Below the pieces are notes generated by a model that saw nothing but the letters and a program-made list of their open reading frames with translations, was not told the DNA's origin and did no database searches. From Flavobacterium chilense (lineage in GTDB: Bacteria; Bacteroidota; Bacteroidia; Flavobacteriales; Flavobacteriaceae), in the NCBI RefSeq assembly GCF_001602525.1, contig NZ_LSYT01000010.1:186001-250000 (forward strand): 64,000 nt of DNA. The letters run 5' to 3'. Position numbers and translations under genes: made by a program. This document shows, in pieces, positions 8,437 through 17,731 of the stretch (its first letter is position 1; each line of letters begins with the position of its first letter).

Positions 8437-10866
8437 ATGATTTTTAACTGGTTTAAAATATTTATATATCATTTAAAGCAAAACAAATTGTTTTCGTTTT
8501 TAAATGTTCTGGGATTAAGCATTGGTATTGCCGGAGTCATTTTTGCCATTTTATACTGGAATAATGAAAATGCCTACGATCAATGGAATCCGGGAAAAGA
8601 AAACACATTTCAGGTTCTGAATAAAATTGGAGCAACAGGAGATATCTGGGCTTCTTCTTCAGTCCCTTTTGGGAAAACCTGTAAAGCAACGATTCCCGAA
8701 ATTGAGGAAATTAGCTTTTTTAATACCTGGTATAATGATGCTTTGATCAAATCTCAGGGTCAAAACTTTTTTCATAAAAAAATAACTTTAGCAGACAATG
8801 GCTTTTTTGACATGTTTCCTTTTCCAATTGTAAAAGGGGCAAAAACAAATATCTTAAAAGATAAAAACAGCGTTGCTATTTCTGAAGAAACTGCAAAACT
8901 GCTCTTCAAAAATGATGATCCTATTGGAAAAACTATTAATTACTATAATAAGGATTATGTCGTAAAATCTGTTTATAAAATCATAAGCCCATCGGCTGTA
9001 GAACCTAATTATGTTTTTAGCGGTATTGAGCGCGAGGGCGATGATCAAAGCTGGGGGAACTTTAATTACGGCTTAATGATTAAAGTAAAAAAAGGAACTG
9101 ATGTTGCTACTCTTTTAAAAAAGATGCAAAACGTAAATTATGTCAACAGAACCCTAAAAGATGCTAAGGCAAACGGACAAACTCCTGAACAATATGTAAA
9201 AGAAAATGGTGAGATCAAAGTGATTATAGATCAATTGAGCACTGCTCGTTTGCATGGCACAAAATCTTCACAAGGCCGCAATTTCCCTGAAGGCAAAGGA
9301 AATCTCCAATTGCTTTATATCATGGTTGGTTTATCTATTTTGATCCTGACTCTGTCGCTGGTAAACTACATTAATTTAGCGACTGCATCAGCCATAAAAC
9401 GTGCAAAAGAAGTAGGTGTTCGTAAAATTGTGGGGGCAACTAAAAAGCAAATCATTGTTCAGTTTATTTTTGAAACTGCTATAATTGTGATTTTGGCGAT
9501 TCTTTTTGCTTTGGCAATTGTAGAACTTTCATTACCCTATTACAATACTTTCCTGAAGAAGTCTTTGACTATGAATGGCAGTGAATTTTACCTGCAGCTT
9601 ATTTTTATATTTGGATTAGTAATCATTCTTGCGGGTATTTTCCCTGCCATTTATATCTCAAATTTTGAAACGCTAAAGGTTTTAAAAGGAAACTTCTCGA
9701 GAAGCAAAAGCGGTATCTGGATTCGAAATTCGATGCTTATTTTTCAGTTTGGTATTGCGGCATTTTTTATTATTGGAGCTTTAATCGTGAATTCGCAAGT
9801 AGATTATATGATGAATAAAGATCTTGGTTTTAGCGGAAATCAGGTCATCAGAATTCCATTTAACTATTTAGATAACAGCAAAAAAGGAGAAAAATATCAG
9901 ACTACAAAACAAGAGCTTCTAAAAATATCGGGAGTTAAAGATGTTTCGACTTTTGCAGGTTCGTTTGGAAACAGCACTAATTCAAGTTCCGGTTTTACCT
10001 ATAATGGTATTTTTGTTCAGCCACGAAATGTCGAAATGGATTTTGGGTTTCTGGATATGATGAAAATAAAGGTGATTAAAGGACGTGATTTATCTCCAAA
10101 ATTTGCCTCAGACACTATTGATAATTGGTTAATCAATGAAACTCTTGCTAAAACATTAAATCTTAAAAATCCGGTAAATACTATTATCGCTTCCGGTTGG
10201 GGAAATGAAAAAGGAAATTTAAAATTCAAAATCGTTGGCGTTGTTAAAGATTTTAATATTACAGGATTGCAGGACAAAGTTCCTCCAATGGTTTTTATCA
10301 ATCTTAAAACTTTAAAATGGAATAATTTTGATAATGTTTTTGTAAAGGTTTCTCCTGAAAATTTAGAAGAAACTCTATCCAAACTAAAAACCTATTGGCA
10401 GAAAAATATTAATGCTGATTATCCATTTGATTATGAATTTGTAGATAAAGGTTTTGCTAAAACATATCGGGAACAAGTACAGCAAAAAAATCTGTTTTTT
10501 ATCTTAAATCTGGTTGTAATTATCATTGCGATCTTTGGATTGTTTGCTTTAGCCTCTTTTTCGATGGAAAGAAGACTGAAAGAAATCGCGATTAGAAAAA
10601 CATTAGGAGCAGAAACAGATGCATTATTAAAGGAGCTTTCTAAGCAATATGTTGGCTTTTGTTTACTAGGATTTGTAATTGGCATTATTCCGGCATACAT
10701 TTTGCTAGAGAAATGGCTGGAGAACTTTGCTTTCAGAATTGGAGTCTCAGTAATCCCATATAGTATCGCTTTGATTTCATTGATGCTTTTGACTTTAATA
10801 ATAGTTTTGGCAAAAGCCTATCAGGTAACTAAAATTGATATCTTAAAATATCTAAAATACGAATAA
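8437..10866 (+). CDS. ABC transporter permease, FtsX/MacB type
   Basis: An 809-residue permease in the long form common in Bacteroidota. It has an N-terminal span, a MacB-like periplasmic core domain (about 45-270), then three spans that include the FtsX motif AKEVGVRKIVGATKKQI. A second periplasmic domain (about 470-660) and a second FtsX block (RLKEIAIRKTLGAETDALLKEL) with three more spans follow. Together with the ATPase and adaptor it forms a tripartite MacAB-like exporter. Known relatives export peptides, antibiotics or lipoproteins; this substrate is unknown. Regulation by the adjacent sigma-54 system is inferred from the operators at 6086-6122. Confidence 0.9.
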   Translation: MIFNWFKIFIYHLKQNKLFSFLNVLGLSIGIAGVIFAILYWNNENAYDQWNPGKENTFQVLNKIGATGDIWASSSVPFGKTCKATIPEIEEISFFNTWYNDALIKSQGQNFFHKKITLADNGFFDMFPFPIVKGAKTNILKDKNSVAISEETAKLLFKNDDPIGKTINYYNKDYVVKSVYKIISPSAVEPNYVFSGIEREGDDQSWGNFNYGLMIKVKKGTDVATLLKKMQNVNYVNRTLKDAKANGQTPEQYVKENGEIKVIIDQLSTARLHGTKSSQGRNFPEGKGNLQLLYIMVGLSILILTLSLVNYINLATASAIKRAKEVGVRKIVGATKKQIIVQFIFETAIIVILAILFALAIVELSLPYYNTFLKKSLTMNGSEFYLQLIFIFGLVIILAGIFPAIYISNFETLKVLKGNFSRSKSGIWIRNSMLIFQFGIAAFFIIGALIVNSQVDYMMNKDLGFSGNQVIRIPFNYLDNSKKGEKYQTTKQELLKISGVKDVSTFAGSFGNSTNSSSGFTYNGIFVQPRNVEMDFGFLDMMKIKVIKGRDLSPKFASDTIDNWLINETLAKTLNLKNPVNTIIASGWGNEKGNLKFKIVGVVKDFNITGLQDKVPPMVFINLKTLKWNNFDNVFVKVSPENLEETLSKLKTYWQKNINADYPFDYEFVDKGFAKTYREQVQQKNLFFILNLVVIIIAIFGLFALASFSMERRLKEIAIRKTLGAETDALLKELSKQYVGFCLLGFVIGIIPAYILLEKWLENFAFRIGVSVIPYSIALISLMLLTLIIVLAKAYQVTKIDILKYLKYE

Positions 10867-10886
10867 ACTTGTAGACCATTTTTTTT

Positions 10887-10925
10887 AAGAAACCCGACAG
10901 ACCTCCTGAATCTGTCGGGTTTCTT
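10887..10925. terminator. Bidirectional rho-independent terminator
   Basis: Perfect 15-bp stem (AAGAAACCCGACAGA and its complement) with a 9-base loop and T/A-rich tails on both sides. It lies between the convergent permease and L,D-transpeptidase genes. Confidence 0.9.
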
Positions 10926-10933
10926 TTTACTTT

Positions 10934-12532
10934 TTATTTTGCAACAACTGAATCAGAATAAAGCAGTTTATCTAAATTCTCATCGCGGCTGTATACATCC
11001 GGGAAAAAATTTATTTCGCCATTGTCCTGAACCCAGGCGGTAAAATATCCTATATAAACCGGAATTTTATGTTTAAGCATACAAGTAGTTTCTTTTTCGC
11101 CACTCATCGCTTTATCAATTTTGTCTACTGGCCAGTCCGGATCATCTTTTAAAATAGCGAGTGCCAGATTTTTTGCTTCTTTCACATTAATGCAACCGTG
11201 ACTGAAAGTACGGTTCTCAAATTCAAACAAACTTTTTGCAGGTGTATCGTGCATGTAAATATCATTTGGATTTGGGAACATAAATTTCACCAGTCCTAAA
11301 GAGTTTTTAGGTCCTGGTTTTTGTCTCACTTTCCCTCCATTCCATTCCATATTATGTTCGGCTAAATAGTTTTTATTGCTTGCAATCTGAAGTTTTAATT
11401 CGTTTTGAATAATACTATTGGGAACATACCAATAAGGGCTAAAAACAATTCGATCCATATTACCACTGAATATAACCGTTTCACTAAGTCTGTTGCCAAC
11501 GAAAATATCTGAAACGAGTGCATATTTCCCGTCTTTCACATAAAACATTCTAAACGACGGAATATTCACCATCACATATTCGCTTGCTTTAGACAAATTA
11601 GTCGGAATCCATCTGCATCTTTCCATATTCAGCATAATTGTTTTAATTCTTTTACTGATTGGTTCATTCAACTGATTGATATGATCTCTCGTTATGGCGT
11701 AGTTTAATTTAAGGTTGTATCTTTTTTTATAATTCAGTACACCTGCCATTAATTCTTCATCATATACATCACTTTTAGAATCGCGTTTAAGATCTCCAAC
11801 AACAAACAAACGCTGTCTGATTTGTTTTATGGCAACAGCTGTATCATCTGGTCTTAAATCTTTGTAATTAGCACTGTCAATCGTAATTTTCTGCCAAAGA
11901 TTATCGGTTTCGATTTTTCGATATTTTTTTAAGGCATCTTTTAGTTTGTAGTATTGATTAAATAAAAGATTGTCATCTTCATTCAATCGATTTGTATCGA
12001 CAATCAGAGAATCTAAAATTTTAGAATAAGAAATACTTTTAGCCGGTAAATACCAGCCAATTTTCTTTAGAGTTGCAGGATCTACACCAGAATAAACATT
12101 ACTGGCATAGAAAATATACATACTGGTCAGGAGTAATTCTGTTTCTAATTGCGGAGGAGTAATATTATCGGTTTCATTAAACGCCTGATCAATTACTTCC
12201 TTATAAGGCATTTTGCTGTCTATTCCCTGATCTTTAAGGACATTTACTTTTTGGTACAATAATGATGCAAATTCAGTGATGCTTTTATCATCATACCAAA
12301 TCGATTTATATTGTTTGTTTTTATAAACATCCTCAACATCTTTCTGATATTTTTTTAGTTTGGGATATTTTTTAAAAAAAGCATTTATAGACGCCGCATC
12401 TATGGTAAGAACCGAAACGTATTTGTGTTTTACAACAGCTTCTTTACTTTCTGTTTTTCGTGAGAATGAATTAAATGAAAATGCAAAAAAGCTGATCGCA
12501 ATAATAATTGTAGAAAAAGTAAAATTTCGCAT
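10934..12532 (-). CDS. L,D-transpeptidase, YcbB/LdtD type
   Basis: A 532-residue exported enzyme expected to form 3-3 cross-links in peptidoglycan or attach proteins to it. The N-terminus is a signal peptide or anchor (about 1-25). A helical scaffold domain with a peptidoglycan-binding-like part follows (about 60-300). The YkuD catalytic domain comes next, with the active-site motif HGCINVKEA and an upstream conserved His in MHDTPAKSLF. Size and layout match YcbB-like proteins (about 500-620 residues). It is monocistronic by context, convergent with the ABC permease and divergent from mrp across 390 bases. Confidence 0.9.
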   Translation of the reverse strand: MRNFTFSTIIIAISFFAFSFNSFSRKTESKEAVVKHKYVSVLTIDAASINAFFKKYPKLKKYQKDVEDVYKNKQYKSIWYDDKSITEFASLLYQKVNVLKDQGIDSKMPYKEVIDQAFNETDNITPPQLETELLLTSMYIFYASNVYSGVDPATLKKIGWYLPAKSISYSKILDSLIVDTNRLNEDDNLLFNQYYKLKDALKKYRKIETDNLWQKITIDSANYKDLRPDDTAVAIKQIRQRLFVVGDLKRDSKSDVYDEELMAGVLNYKKRYNLKLNYAITRDHINQLNEPISKRIKTIMLNMERCRWIPTNLSKASEYVMVNIPSFRMFYVKDGKYALVSDIFVGNRLSETVIFSGNMDRIVFSPYWYVPNSIIQNELKLQIASNKNYLAEHNMEWNGGKVRQKPGPKNSLGLVKFMFPNPNDIYMHDTPAKSLFEFENRTFSHGCINVKEAKNLALAILKDDPDWPVDKIDKAMSGEKETTCMLKHKIPVYIGYFTAWVQDNGEINFFPDVYSRDENLDKLLYSDSVVAK

Positions 12533-12924
12533 ATTTTTAAAGTTTAGGTGATAGAAAATAACTTTTTAAAAATTACGGAAAACCCAATAAGCAATCCTAA
12601 AAAACAAGTTTTCACATACTTTTTTAATAACTGGAGATCATTGATTTGGGTACTCAAATATAAAGAAGTTTTATGAGAATCTACTTCCAAAAGGAAGAAA
12701 ATTTATACAAAAAAGCAATCATACCGGAAATTGAAATCTATTGAATTTAAGATTAAATGGTGCAAATAACATTTCCTTATAATTTTGAATAATCTCTACA
12801 TCAATAATTACAATTCAAAATCGCTTAATTCCGAACTTAATCTGTTATCTTTGCACCCTGAATTCAGTTTAAATAAGCATAATCTTTAAAACTGTCTTTT
12901 TAGAACAAAAAATAGTACATCAAA
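12533..12924. promoter_or_regulatory. Divergent intergenic region with mrp promoter
   Basis: 392 AT-rich bases between the transpeptidase and mrp genes. A -7 element TATCTTTG at 12,846-12,853 faces mrp and would give a 5' UTR of about 65 bases. No clear ORF, RNA or long repeat was seen. Confidence 0.5.
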
Positions 12925-14052
12925 ATGAAATTAGATAGAAAAGAAATCCTTAAAGCTCTGGAAACAATCACCATAGCCGGCGAGGGAAAAAATATGGTTG
13001 AAAGCGGTGCTGTAGCCAATGTTATTACTTTTGGAGATGAAGTTGTGGTTGATTTAGTTCTTCACACTCCGGCAATGCACATCAAAAAAAGAGCTGAAGA
13101 CGATATTAAAAAAACAATTCATGAATTAATTTCTCCTGAAGCAAAAATCAAAGTAAACATTAAAGTAGAAACTCCTGAGAAAAACGAAATAAAAGGTCGT
13201 GCAATTCCGGGAATTAAAAATATTATTGCCGTTGCCTCTGGTAAAGGTGGCGTTGGAAAATCAACAGTTACGGCTAATCTTGCTGTAACACTGGCTAAAA
13301 TGGGATTCTCTGTTGGAGTTCTTGATGCTGATATTTACGGACCTTCGATGCCAATTATGTTTGATGTTGAAAACGAAAAACCGGTTTCGATTACTGTTGA
13401 CGGAAAATCAAAAATGAAACCTATTGAAAGTTATGAAATCAAAATACTTTCTATTGGATTCTTTACTGCACCAAGTCAGGCTGTGATCTGGAGAGGCCCA
13501 ATGGCTGCAAAAGCTTTGAATCAAATGATTTTTGATGCAGATTGGGGCGAATTAGATTTCATGTTGATCGATTTACCTCCGGGAACAGGAGATATTCATC
13601 TTTCGATTATGCAGTCATTACCAATTACCGGAGCTGTTGTGGTTAGTACACCACAGGCAGTAGCACTTGCAGATGCTAAAAAAGGTGTTGCGATGTTTAT
13701 GCAGGACAACATTAATGTTCCTGTTTTGGGAATTATAGAAAATATGGCGTACTTTACACCAGAAGAATTACCTGACAATAAATATTATATCTTTGGTCAG
13801 GAAGGAGCAAAAAACCTTGCCGAAGATTTAGAAGTTCCATTTTTAGGAGAAGTTCCAATAGTACAATCTATTCGTGAAGCAGGAGATTACGGTCGTCCGG
13901 CAGCTTTACAAACAGCTTCTCCAATAGAAAAAGTATTTGAGGAAATTACTCGTAATGTGGTACAGGAAACCGTAAACAGAAACGAAAGTTTACCCGCAAC
14001 TGAAGCTATTAAAATTACAACAATGGCTGGTTGCTCGGCAGTAAAAAAATAA
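12925..14052 (+). CDS. mrp: Mrp/ApbC Fe-S cluster carrier ATPase
   Basis: A 375-residue P-loop protein that carries and delivers Fe-S clusters in the cytoplasm. An N-terminal MIP18/DUF59 domain (about 1-95) precedes the ATPase domain. The deviant Walker A is SGKGGVGKSTVTANLA, with DADIYGPSMP and the IDLPPGTGD segment following. The usual CxxC cluster-binding pair is not evident near residue 270, where the sequence is IENMAYFTPEELPDNKYY; the only late Cys is in MAGCSAVKK at the C-terminus. Loss of that motif is seen in some Bacteroidota Mrp proteins, so I keep the name. nfuA-like gene 14,136 follows, fitting a shared Fe-S assembly role. Confidence 0.92.
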   Translation: MKLDRKEILKALETITIAGEGKNMVESGAVANVITFGDEVVVDLVLHTPAMHIKKRAEDDIKKTIHELISPEAKIKVNIKVETPEKNEIKGRAIPGIKNIIAVASGKGGVGKSTVTANLAVTLAKMGFSVGVLDADIYGPSMPIMFDVENEKPVSITVDGKSKMKPIESYEIKILSIGFFTAPSQAVIWRGPMAAKALNQMIFDADWGELDFMLIDLPPGTGDIHLSIMQSLPITGAVVVSTPQAVALADAKKGVAMFMQDNINVPVLGIIENMAYFTPEELPDNKYYIFGQEGAKNLAEDLEVPFLGEVPIVQSIREAGDYGRPAALQTASPIEKVFEEITRNVVQETVNRNESLPATEAIKITTMAGCSAVKK

Positions 14053-14066
14053 TTAGATAATTAAGA

Positions 14067-14114
14067 TAATGTGACAATTAGATAGTTTTAAAGAATTTTC
14101 TAATTGTCACATTA
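14067..14114. repeat. 15-bp inverted repeat in the mrp-nifU gap
   Basis: TAATGTGACAATTAG (14,067-14,081) and its exact complement (14,100-14,114). No T-run follows, so it may stabilise or process the joint transcript rather than end it. Confidence 0.6.
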
Positions 14115-14135
14115 CCTAATTGACACATTAATATT

Positions 14136-14375
14136 ATGACAACAGAAGAATTAACAAGCAACGTATTATTAGCTCTTGACGAAATCAGACCTTTTTTAAA
14201 TTCTGACGGAGGAGACATTACGCTAATTTCAATAGACGATGACAAACATGTTACCGTTCGTCTTGAAGGAGCATGCATTAGCTGTAGTGTAAATCAAATG
14301 ACACTAAAAGCGGGAGTTGAAACTACCATAAAAAAATATGCCCCACAGATCGAAACAGTGGTAAATATAATGTAG
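14136..14375 (+). CDS. NifU-family Fe-S scaffold protein (C-terminal domain type)
   Basis: A 79-residue stand-alone NifU C-terminal (Nfu) domain. The cluster-binding motif CISC is in LEGACISCSVNQMTLKAG, preceded by IRPFLNSDGGDITLI, both diagnostic. Nfu proteins bind an Fe4S4 or Fe2S2 cluster between two monomers and pass it to client enzymes. It lies 83 bases after mrp in the same direction, a pairing common in Bacteroidota, and both probably share a transcript. Confidence 0.92.
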   Translation: MTTEELTSNVLLALDEIRPFLNSDGGDITLISIDDDKHVTVRLEGACISCSVNQMTLKAGVETTIKKYAPQIETVVNIM

Positions 14376-14557
14376 CAAAAAACCGACTATTTTAGCTTTT
14401 TTAAATTTTGCTTATTAACAAGAATAATAGTGCTTTGAACAGTTTAACTGAAGAATACTCAGAAAAACATAAAAAACAAAGTCTTATATTGTGGATTTAA
14501 CAAAAAACAACGCAAAGATTTAAGGGTTTTAGTTAAGGAATTATTACTTATTTAACT

Positions 14558-14565
14558 TAAATTTG
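14558..14565 (+). promoter_or_regulatory. Putative -7 element
   Basis: TAAATTTG lies 26 bases before the ATG at 14,592 and fits TAnnTTTG. It probably serves the exported protein gene and perhaps the ferredoxin after it. Confidence 0.45.
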
Positions 14566-14591
14566 TAACATAACCCCAAAATCCGAAACTG

Positions 14592-15074
14592 ATGAAGAAT
14601 TTTTACGCGCTGTTTTTATTGTTGTTTTGTGTTTCTGCAAATTATGCACAACAAACTACTCAAACCCTAATTGTTGATAAAGCCTGGCTAAATGAGTCTG
14701 AAGAATGGTCCGATTTTCAATATGCAGGTCAGATTGTATTTTCGACTAATGCGAATGAGGAAGAAGGAAGCCTGAAAATAGGAAACTATGATTTACTATA
14801 CGATCTTTGCAGCGGAAAAGCTAAGTTTTCTAATAAAACAACTTATAGTACTGCTCAATTCTCTCATCCAAGAAAAGTATCTGTTACAACAGATAAACAA
14901 GGGGTAATGAATTCAACTTACGAAGGCACTTTAGTTTTTCAGTCAGACAAAGATTATTACTCTGTTATCGCAATAGTAACGATACTGGAGAAAAAAGGAA
15001 ATATTCTTGGTGTAAAAATGCGCCTTAAAGAAGGCAACAAAAAAGAATACGCATTTAGCATCAAAAACAGTTAA
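14592..15074 (+). CDS. Exported protein of unknown function
   Basis: A 160-residue protein with a clear signal peptide (MKNFYALFLLLFCVSANYA, cut before QQT). The mature part is rich in beta-type alternation with aromatic and Thr/Ser residues, has one Cys in YDLCSGKAKF, and has no known motif that I recognise. A periplasmic or surface location is inferred. The ferredoxin gene starts 60 bases downstream in the same direction, but nothing in the sequence links their functions. Confidence 0.7.
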   Translation: MKNFYALFLLLFCVSANYAQQTTQTLIVDKAWLNESEEWSDFQYAGQIVFSTNANEEEGSLKIGNYDLLYDLCSGKAKFSNKTTYSTAQFSHPRKVSVTTDKQGVMNSTYEGTLVFQSDKDYYSVIAIVTILEKKGNILGVKMRLKEGNKKEYAFSIKNS

Positions 15075-15134
15075 TATAATTAGGGATTTTTTCACGTTAT
15101 AGAATCCTAACCAGTAAAATTCCAAATAATTAAA

Positions 15135-15452
15135 ATGGATGTATTAATAAAGATCAAGGATCGAGAAGGAGTTATACACGAGTTACAGGCTCCAACTGAT
15201 ATGGCAATGAATATAATGGAGTTATGCAAAGCATACGAACTTCCTGTTGAGGGAACCTGTGGCGGAATGGCCATGTGTGCTTCTTGCCAGTGTTATGTTC
15301 TGAATGATGTTGCATTACCTGAAATGGGAGATGAAGAAGAAGCCATGCTGTCGGAAGCATTTTATGTTAAATCGAATAGTCGTTTAGGCTGTCAGATTCC
15401 AATTACTACAGAATTAGAAGGGCTGGAATTAGAACTGGCACCGGAATATTAA
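15135..15452 (+). CDS. 2Fe-2S ferredoxin
   Basis: A 105-residue adrenodoxin/putidaredoxin-like electron carrier. The cluster-binding cysteines lie in EGTCGGMAMCASCQCYVL (C-x5-C-x2-C) with the fourth in SRLGCQIPI. An acidic patch (MGDEEEAML) matches the helix that contacts partner reductases in this family. Its redox partners are not in the window. A rho-independent terminator follows at once. Confidence 0.94.
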   Translation: MDVLIKIKDREGVIHELQAPTDMAMNIMELCKAYELPVEGTCGGMAMCASCQCYVLNDVALPEMGDEEEAMLSEAFYVKSNSRLGCQIPITTELEGLELELAPEY

Positions 15453-15458
15453 GAATAA

Positions 15459-15492
15459 AAAAAAGCGAGAATCAATACATTCTCGCTTTTTT
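15459..15492. terminator. Bidirectional terminator
   Basis: A 14-bp perfect stem (AAAAAAGCGAGAAT) with a 6-base loop, between the convergent ferredoxin and SUKH genes; T-runs occur on both strands. Confidence 0.92.
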
Positions 15493-15496
15493 GTTT

Positions 15497-16006
15497 TTAT
15501 TCGTTTTTTAAATGATCTGCAGGATTAAAAGGTTCAAATTCTCTTTCTGAAAATGCCTCTGTTAAAATTCCGGACGAACATAACCAGGTAATTGTTTCTT
15601 CGAGTGTATTTCCGGCTTTATAGATCATTTCACTGTAGCGGGGTAAAATATAATATTCGTTTTTTAATACAATAATTTCATCTCCGTCAAAAGTATCTCC
15701 AATTCTAATTGAGCTCAATACTTCATCTTTTGTCAAAATATCTTTTCCTTCATCCCAAAACCAATATTCTGCGATGCGTTTTCTCCATTCTTCCAGGGTT
15801 ACTATTATGGTTTCAGGAAGAAATATCCTTACATATGTTCCGCCCAGAATACCGCTTCCATATTGTGAAACATATTCTTTATAATCTTCATCAAAAAGAA
15901 CATTTAATGTTTTTTCGCAGGCCAGAATCTCTGCTGCATCAGCTGTAAACAGATCGGTTTTATTGGTCTGATAATTTGGGATTATTTTATAGTTGTCGAA
16001 ATTCAT
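15497..16006 (-). CDS. SMI1/KNR4 (SUKH) family protein
   Basis: A 169-residue protein with the SUKH fold signature: an early acidic helix with LNVLFDEDYKEYVSQYGSG and GGTYVRIF, then the W-rich strand EEWRKRIAEYW and GDEIIVL. SUKH proteins are often immunity proteins against contact-dependent or polymorphic toxins, but many stand-alone copies in Bacteroidota have no known partner. No toxin gene adjoins it here, so the role is open. Confidence 0.7.
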   Translation of the reverse strand: MNFDNYKIIPNYQTNKTDLFTADAAEILACEKTLNVLFDEDYKEYVSQYGSGILGGTYVRIFLPETIIVTLEEWRKRIAEYWFWDEGKDILTKDEVLSSIRIGDTFDGDEIIVLKNEYYILPRYSEMIYKAGNTLEETITWLCSSGILTEAFSEREFEPFNPADHLKNE

Positions 16007-16062
16007 AAAATCTAATTTTAACTGCTAAGTTAGCAATTAACAAACTATTTTCTCACAAAAAA

Positions 16063-16091
16063 ACCGTAATTACATTACTGCAATCACGGCT
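16063..16091 (-). terminator. Terminator after asd
   Basis: Imperfect hairpin CCGTAATT/AATCACGG, with a T-run on the minus strand, 33 bases past the asd stop. Confidence 0.55.
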
Positions 16092-16123
16092 CTTTCTTTA
16101 TAACAATTTTCTTTAATCTCTGA

Positions 16124-17113
16124 TTATACTAAACCTGCCTGAATTAAATATTCGGCGATTTGAATGGTGTTTGTTGCTGCACCTTTTCTTAAATTATCTG
16201 CAACAATCCACATGTTTAAAGTATTTGGCTGGCTTTCGTCACGACGAATTCTTCCCACAAAAACATCATTTTTACCTTCTGCATATAATGGCATTGGATA
16301 TGTAAAGGTGTCTAAATTATCCTGTACCACTACTCCATCTGTATGGTGCAAAATTTCACGAACTTCATTTACATCAAAATCGTTTGTAAACTCAACATTT
16401 ACGGCTTCGCTATGTCCGCCAACTACTGGTACACGAACTGCAGTTGCTGTAACTCTAATTGTATTGTCACCAAGGATTTTTTGAGTTTCACGAACTAATT
16501 TCATTTCTTCTTTAGTGTATCCGTTTTCCTCAAAACTATCGCAATGTGGAATCGCATTTCTGTGAATTGGATATTTATACGCCATATCACCCTGAATTCC
16601 TGCGTACTCGTTTTCTAATTGTTTTACTGCTTTTACACCCGTTCCGGTAATTGATTGGTAAGTAGAAACAATGATTCTTTTGATATTGTATTTTTTATGC
16701 AATGGAGCCAAAGTCAAAACCATCTGAATAGTTGAACAGTTTGGATTTGCAATAATTTTATCTTCTTTAGTCAAAATATTAGCATTGATTTCAGGAACTA
16801 CCAATTTTTTAGTTGGATCCATTCTCCATGCCGATGAATTATCAATAACTGTTGTTCCGGCTGCTGCAAATTTTGGTGCCCATTCTAATGAGGTATCTCC
16901 TCCTGCAGAAAAAACAGCAATATCTGCTTTCATATCTACAGCAGTTTGCAAACCAACAACTTTATATTTCTGACCTTTATATTCTATCTCTTTTCCAACT
17001 GATTTCTCAGATGCAACAGGAATTAATTCTGTAACAGGAAAATTTCTTTCTGCTAATACTTTAAGCATTATTTCGCCAACCATACCAGTGGCACCTACAA
17101 CGGCTATTCTCAT
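16124..17113 (-). CDS. asd: Aspartate-semialdehyde dehydrogenase
   Basis: Second step of the aspartate pathway: reduces aspartyl phosphate to the semialdehyde with NADPH, feeding Lys/DAP, Thr and Met. The Rossmann motif is VVGATGMVGEIML, the catalytic Cys is in NPNCSTIQMV and the catalytic His in VGGHSEAVNVEF. The frame extends 14 codons further, but MRIAVVGATG at 17,113 is the family start, giving 329 residues. DAP from this pathway also feeds the MurF-Alr protein encoded nearby. It is flanked by terminators on both sides and is probably a single gene. Confidence 0.96.
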   Translation of the reverse strand: MRIAVVGATGMVGEIMLKVLAERNFPVTELIPVASEKSVGKEIEYKGQKYKVVGLQTAVDMKADIAVFSAGGDTSLEWAPKFAAAGTTVIDNSSAWRMDPTKKLVVPEINANILTKEDKIIANPNCSTIQMVLTLAPLHKKYNIKRIIVSTYQSITGTGVKAVKQLENEYAGIQGDMAYKYPIHRNAIPHCDSFEENGYTKEEMKLVRETQKILGDNTIRVTATAVRVPVVGGHSEAVNVEFTNDFDVNEVREILHHTDGVVVQDNLDTFTYPMPLYAEGKNDVFVGRIRRDESQPNTLNMWIVADNLRKGAATNTIQIAEYLIQAGLV

Positions 17114-17225
17114 TTTTATATTTTTAGTATGAATTAATCTAATTTTACCATGCAAAAGTATACATAATAAAAATCAAAACAAGGTGCTTAACAAAAAATA
17201 ACAAAATGTTACAAAACAAACAATC

Positions 17226-17256
17226 ATAAAAAAACCGCCTCAATTAAGAAGCGGTT
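17226..17256 (-). terminator. Terminator after mscL
   Basis: On the minus strand AACCGC and GCGGTT form a stem followed by a run of T, about 30 bases after the mscL stop. Confidence 0.75.
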
Positions 17257-17286
17257 AAGTTAGACTTAGTGTAGCGGTATTATATT

Positions 17287-17664
17287 TTATTTATTTTTTA
17301 ATAAATCTCTAATTTGCGTCAATAATTCTTCTTGTGTAGGCCCTGCAGGTGGCGGTGGTGCAACATCTTTCTTTTTTGCATGATTGATTGCTTTAATGAT
17401 GATGAACAATACAAAAGCAACAATTATAAAATTAATTACAGCGGATATAAACAGTCCATATTTTACCCCTCCAAAAGCAGTTAATTCTTCGATTGTCGAT
17501 AGATGTGCTGCATCTAAAGCCGGTTTTAGTAACAATGGCGTAATTACATCTTCAATAAATGAGCTTACGATTTTACCAAAAGCAGCTCCAATGATAACCC
17601 CCACAGCCAGATCGACTACGTTGCCTTTCATTGCAAATTCCTTAAATTCAGAAAATAATCCCAT
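17287..17664 (-). CDS. mscL: Large-conductance mechanosensitive channel
   Basis: A 125-residue inner-membrane pentameric channel that releases solutes on hypo-osmotic shock. The N-terminus GLFSEFKEFAMKGNVVDLAVGVIIGAAFG is cut here to its core NVVDLAVGVIIGAAFGKIV, the pore-lining first span. A second span (about 75-98) and a charged C-terminal helix with a Pro-rich APPPPAG linker follow. Length is normal for the family. Confidence 0.97.
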   Translation of the reverse strand: MGLFSEFKEFAMKGNVVDLAVGVIIGAAFGKIVSSFIEDVITPLLLKPALDAAHLSTIEELTAFGGVKYGLFISAVINFIIVAFVLFIIIKAINHAKKKDVAPPPPAGPTQEELLTQIRDLLKNK

Positions 17665-17731
17665 AATTGATTCTTTTTATTATTAATATCTGATACCGAA
17701 AATACGTAATTTTCTTTAAAGTTTGTTAAAA

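Noticed and set aside
10017..10382. 121-residue minus-strand ORF
   Set aside because: Shadow of the FtsX-type permease gene with no own signals.
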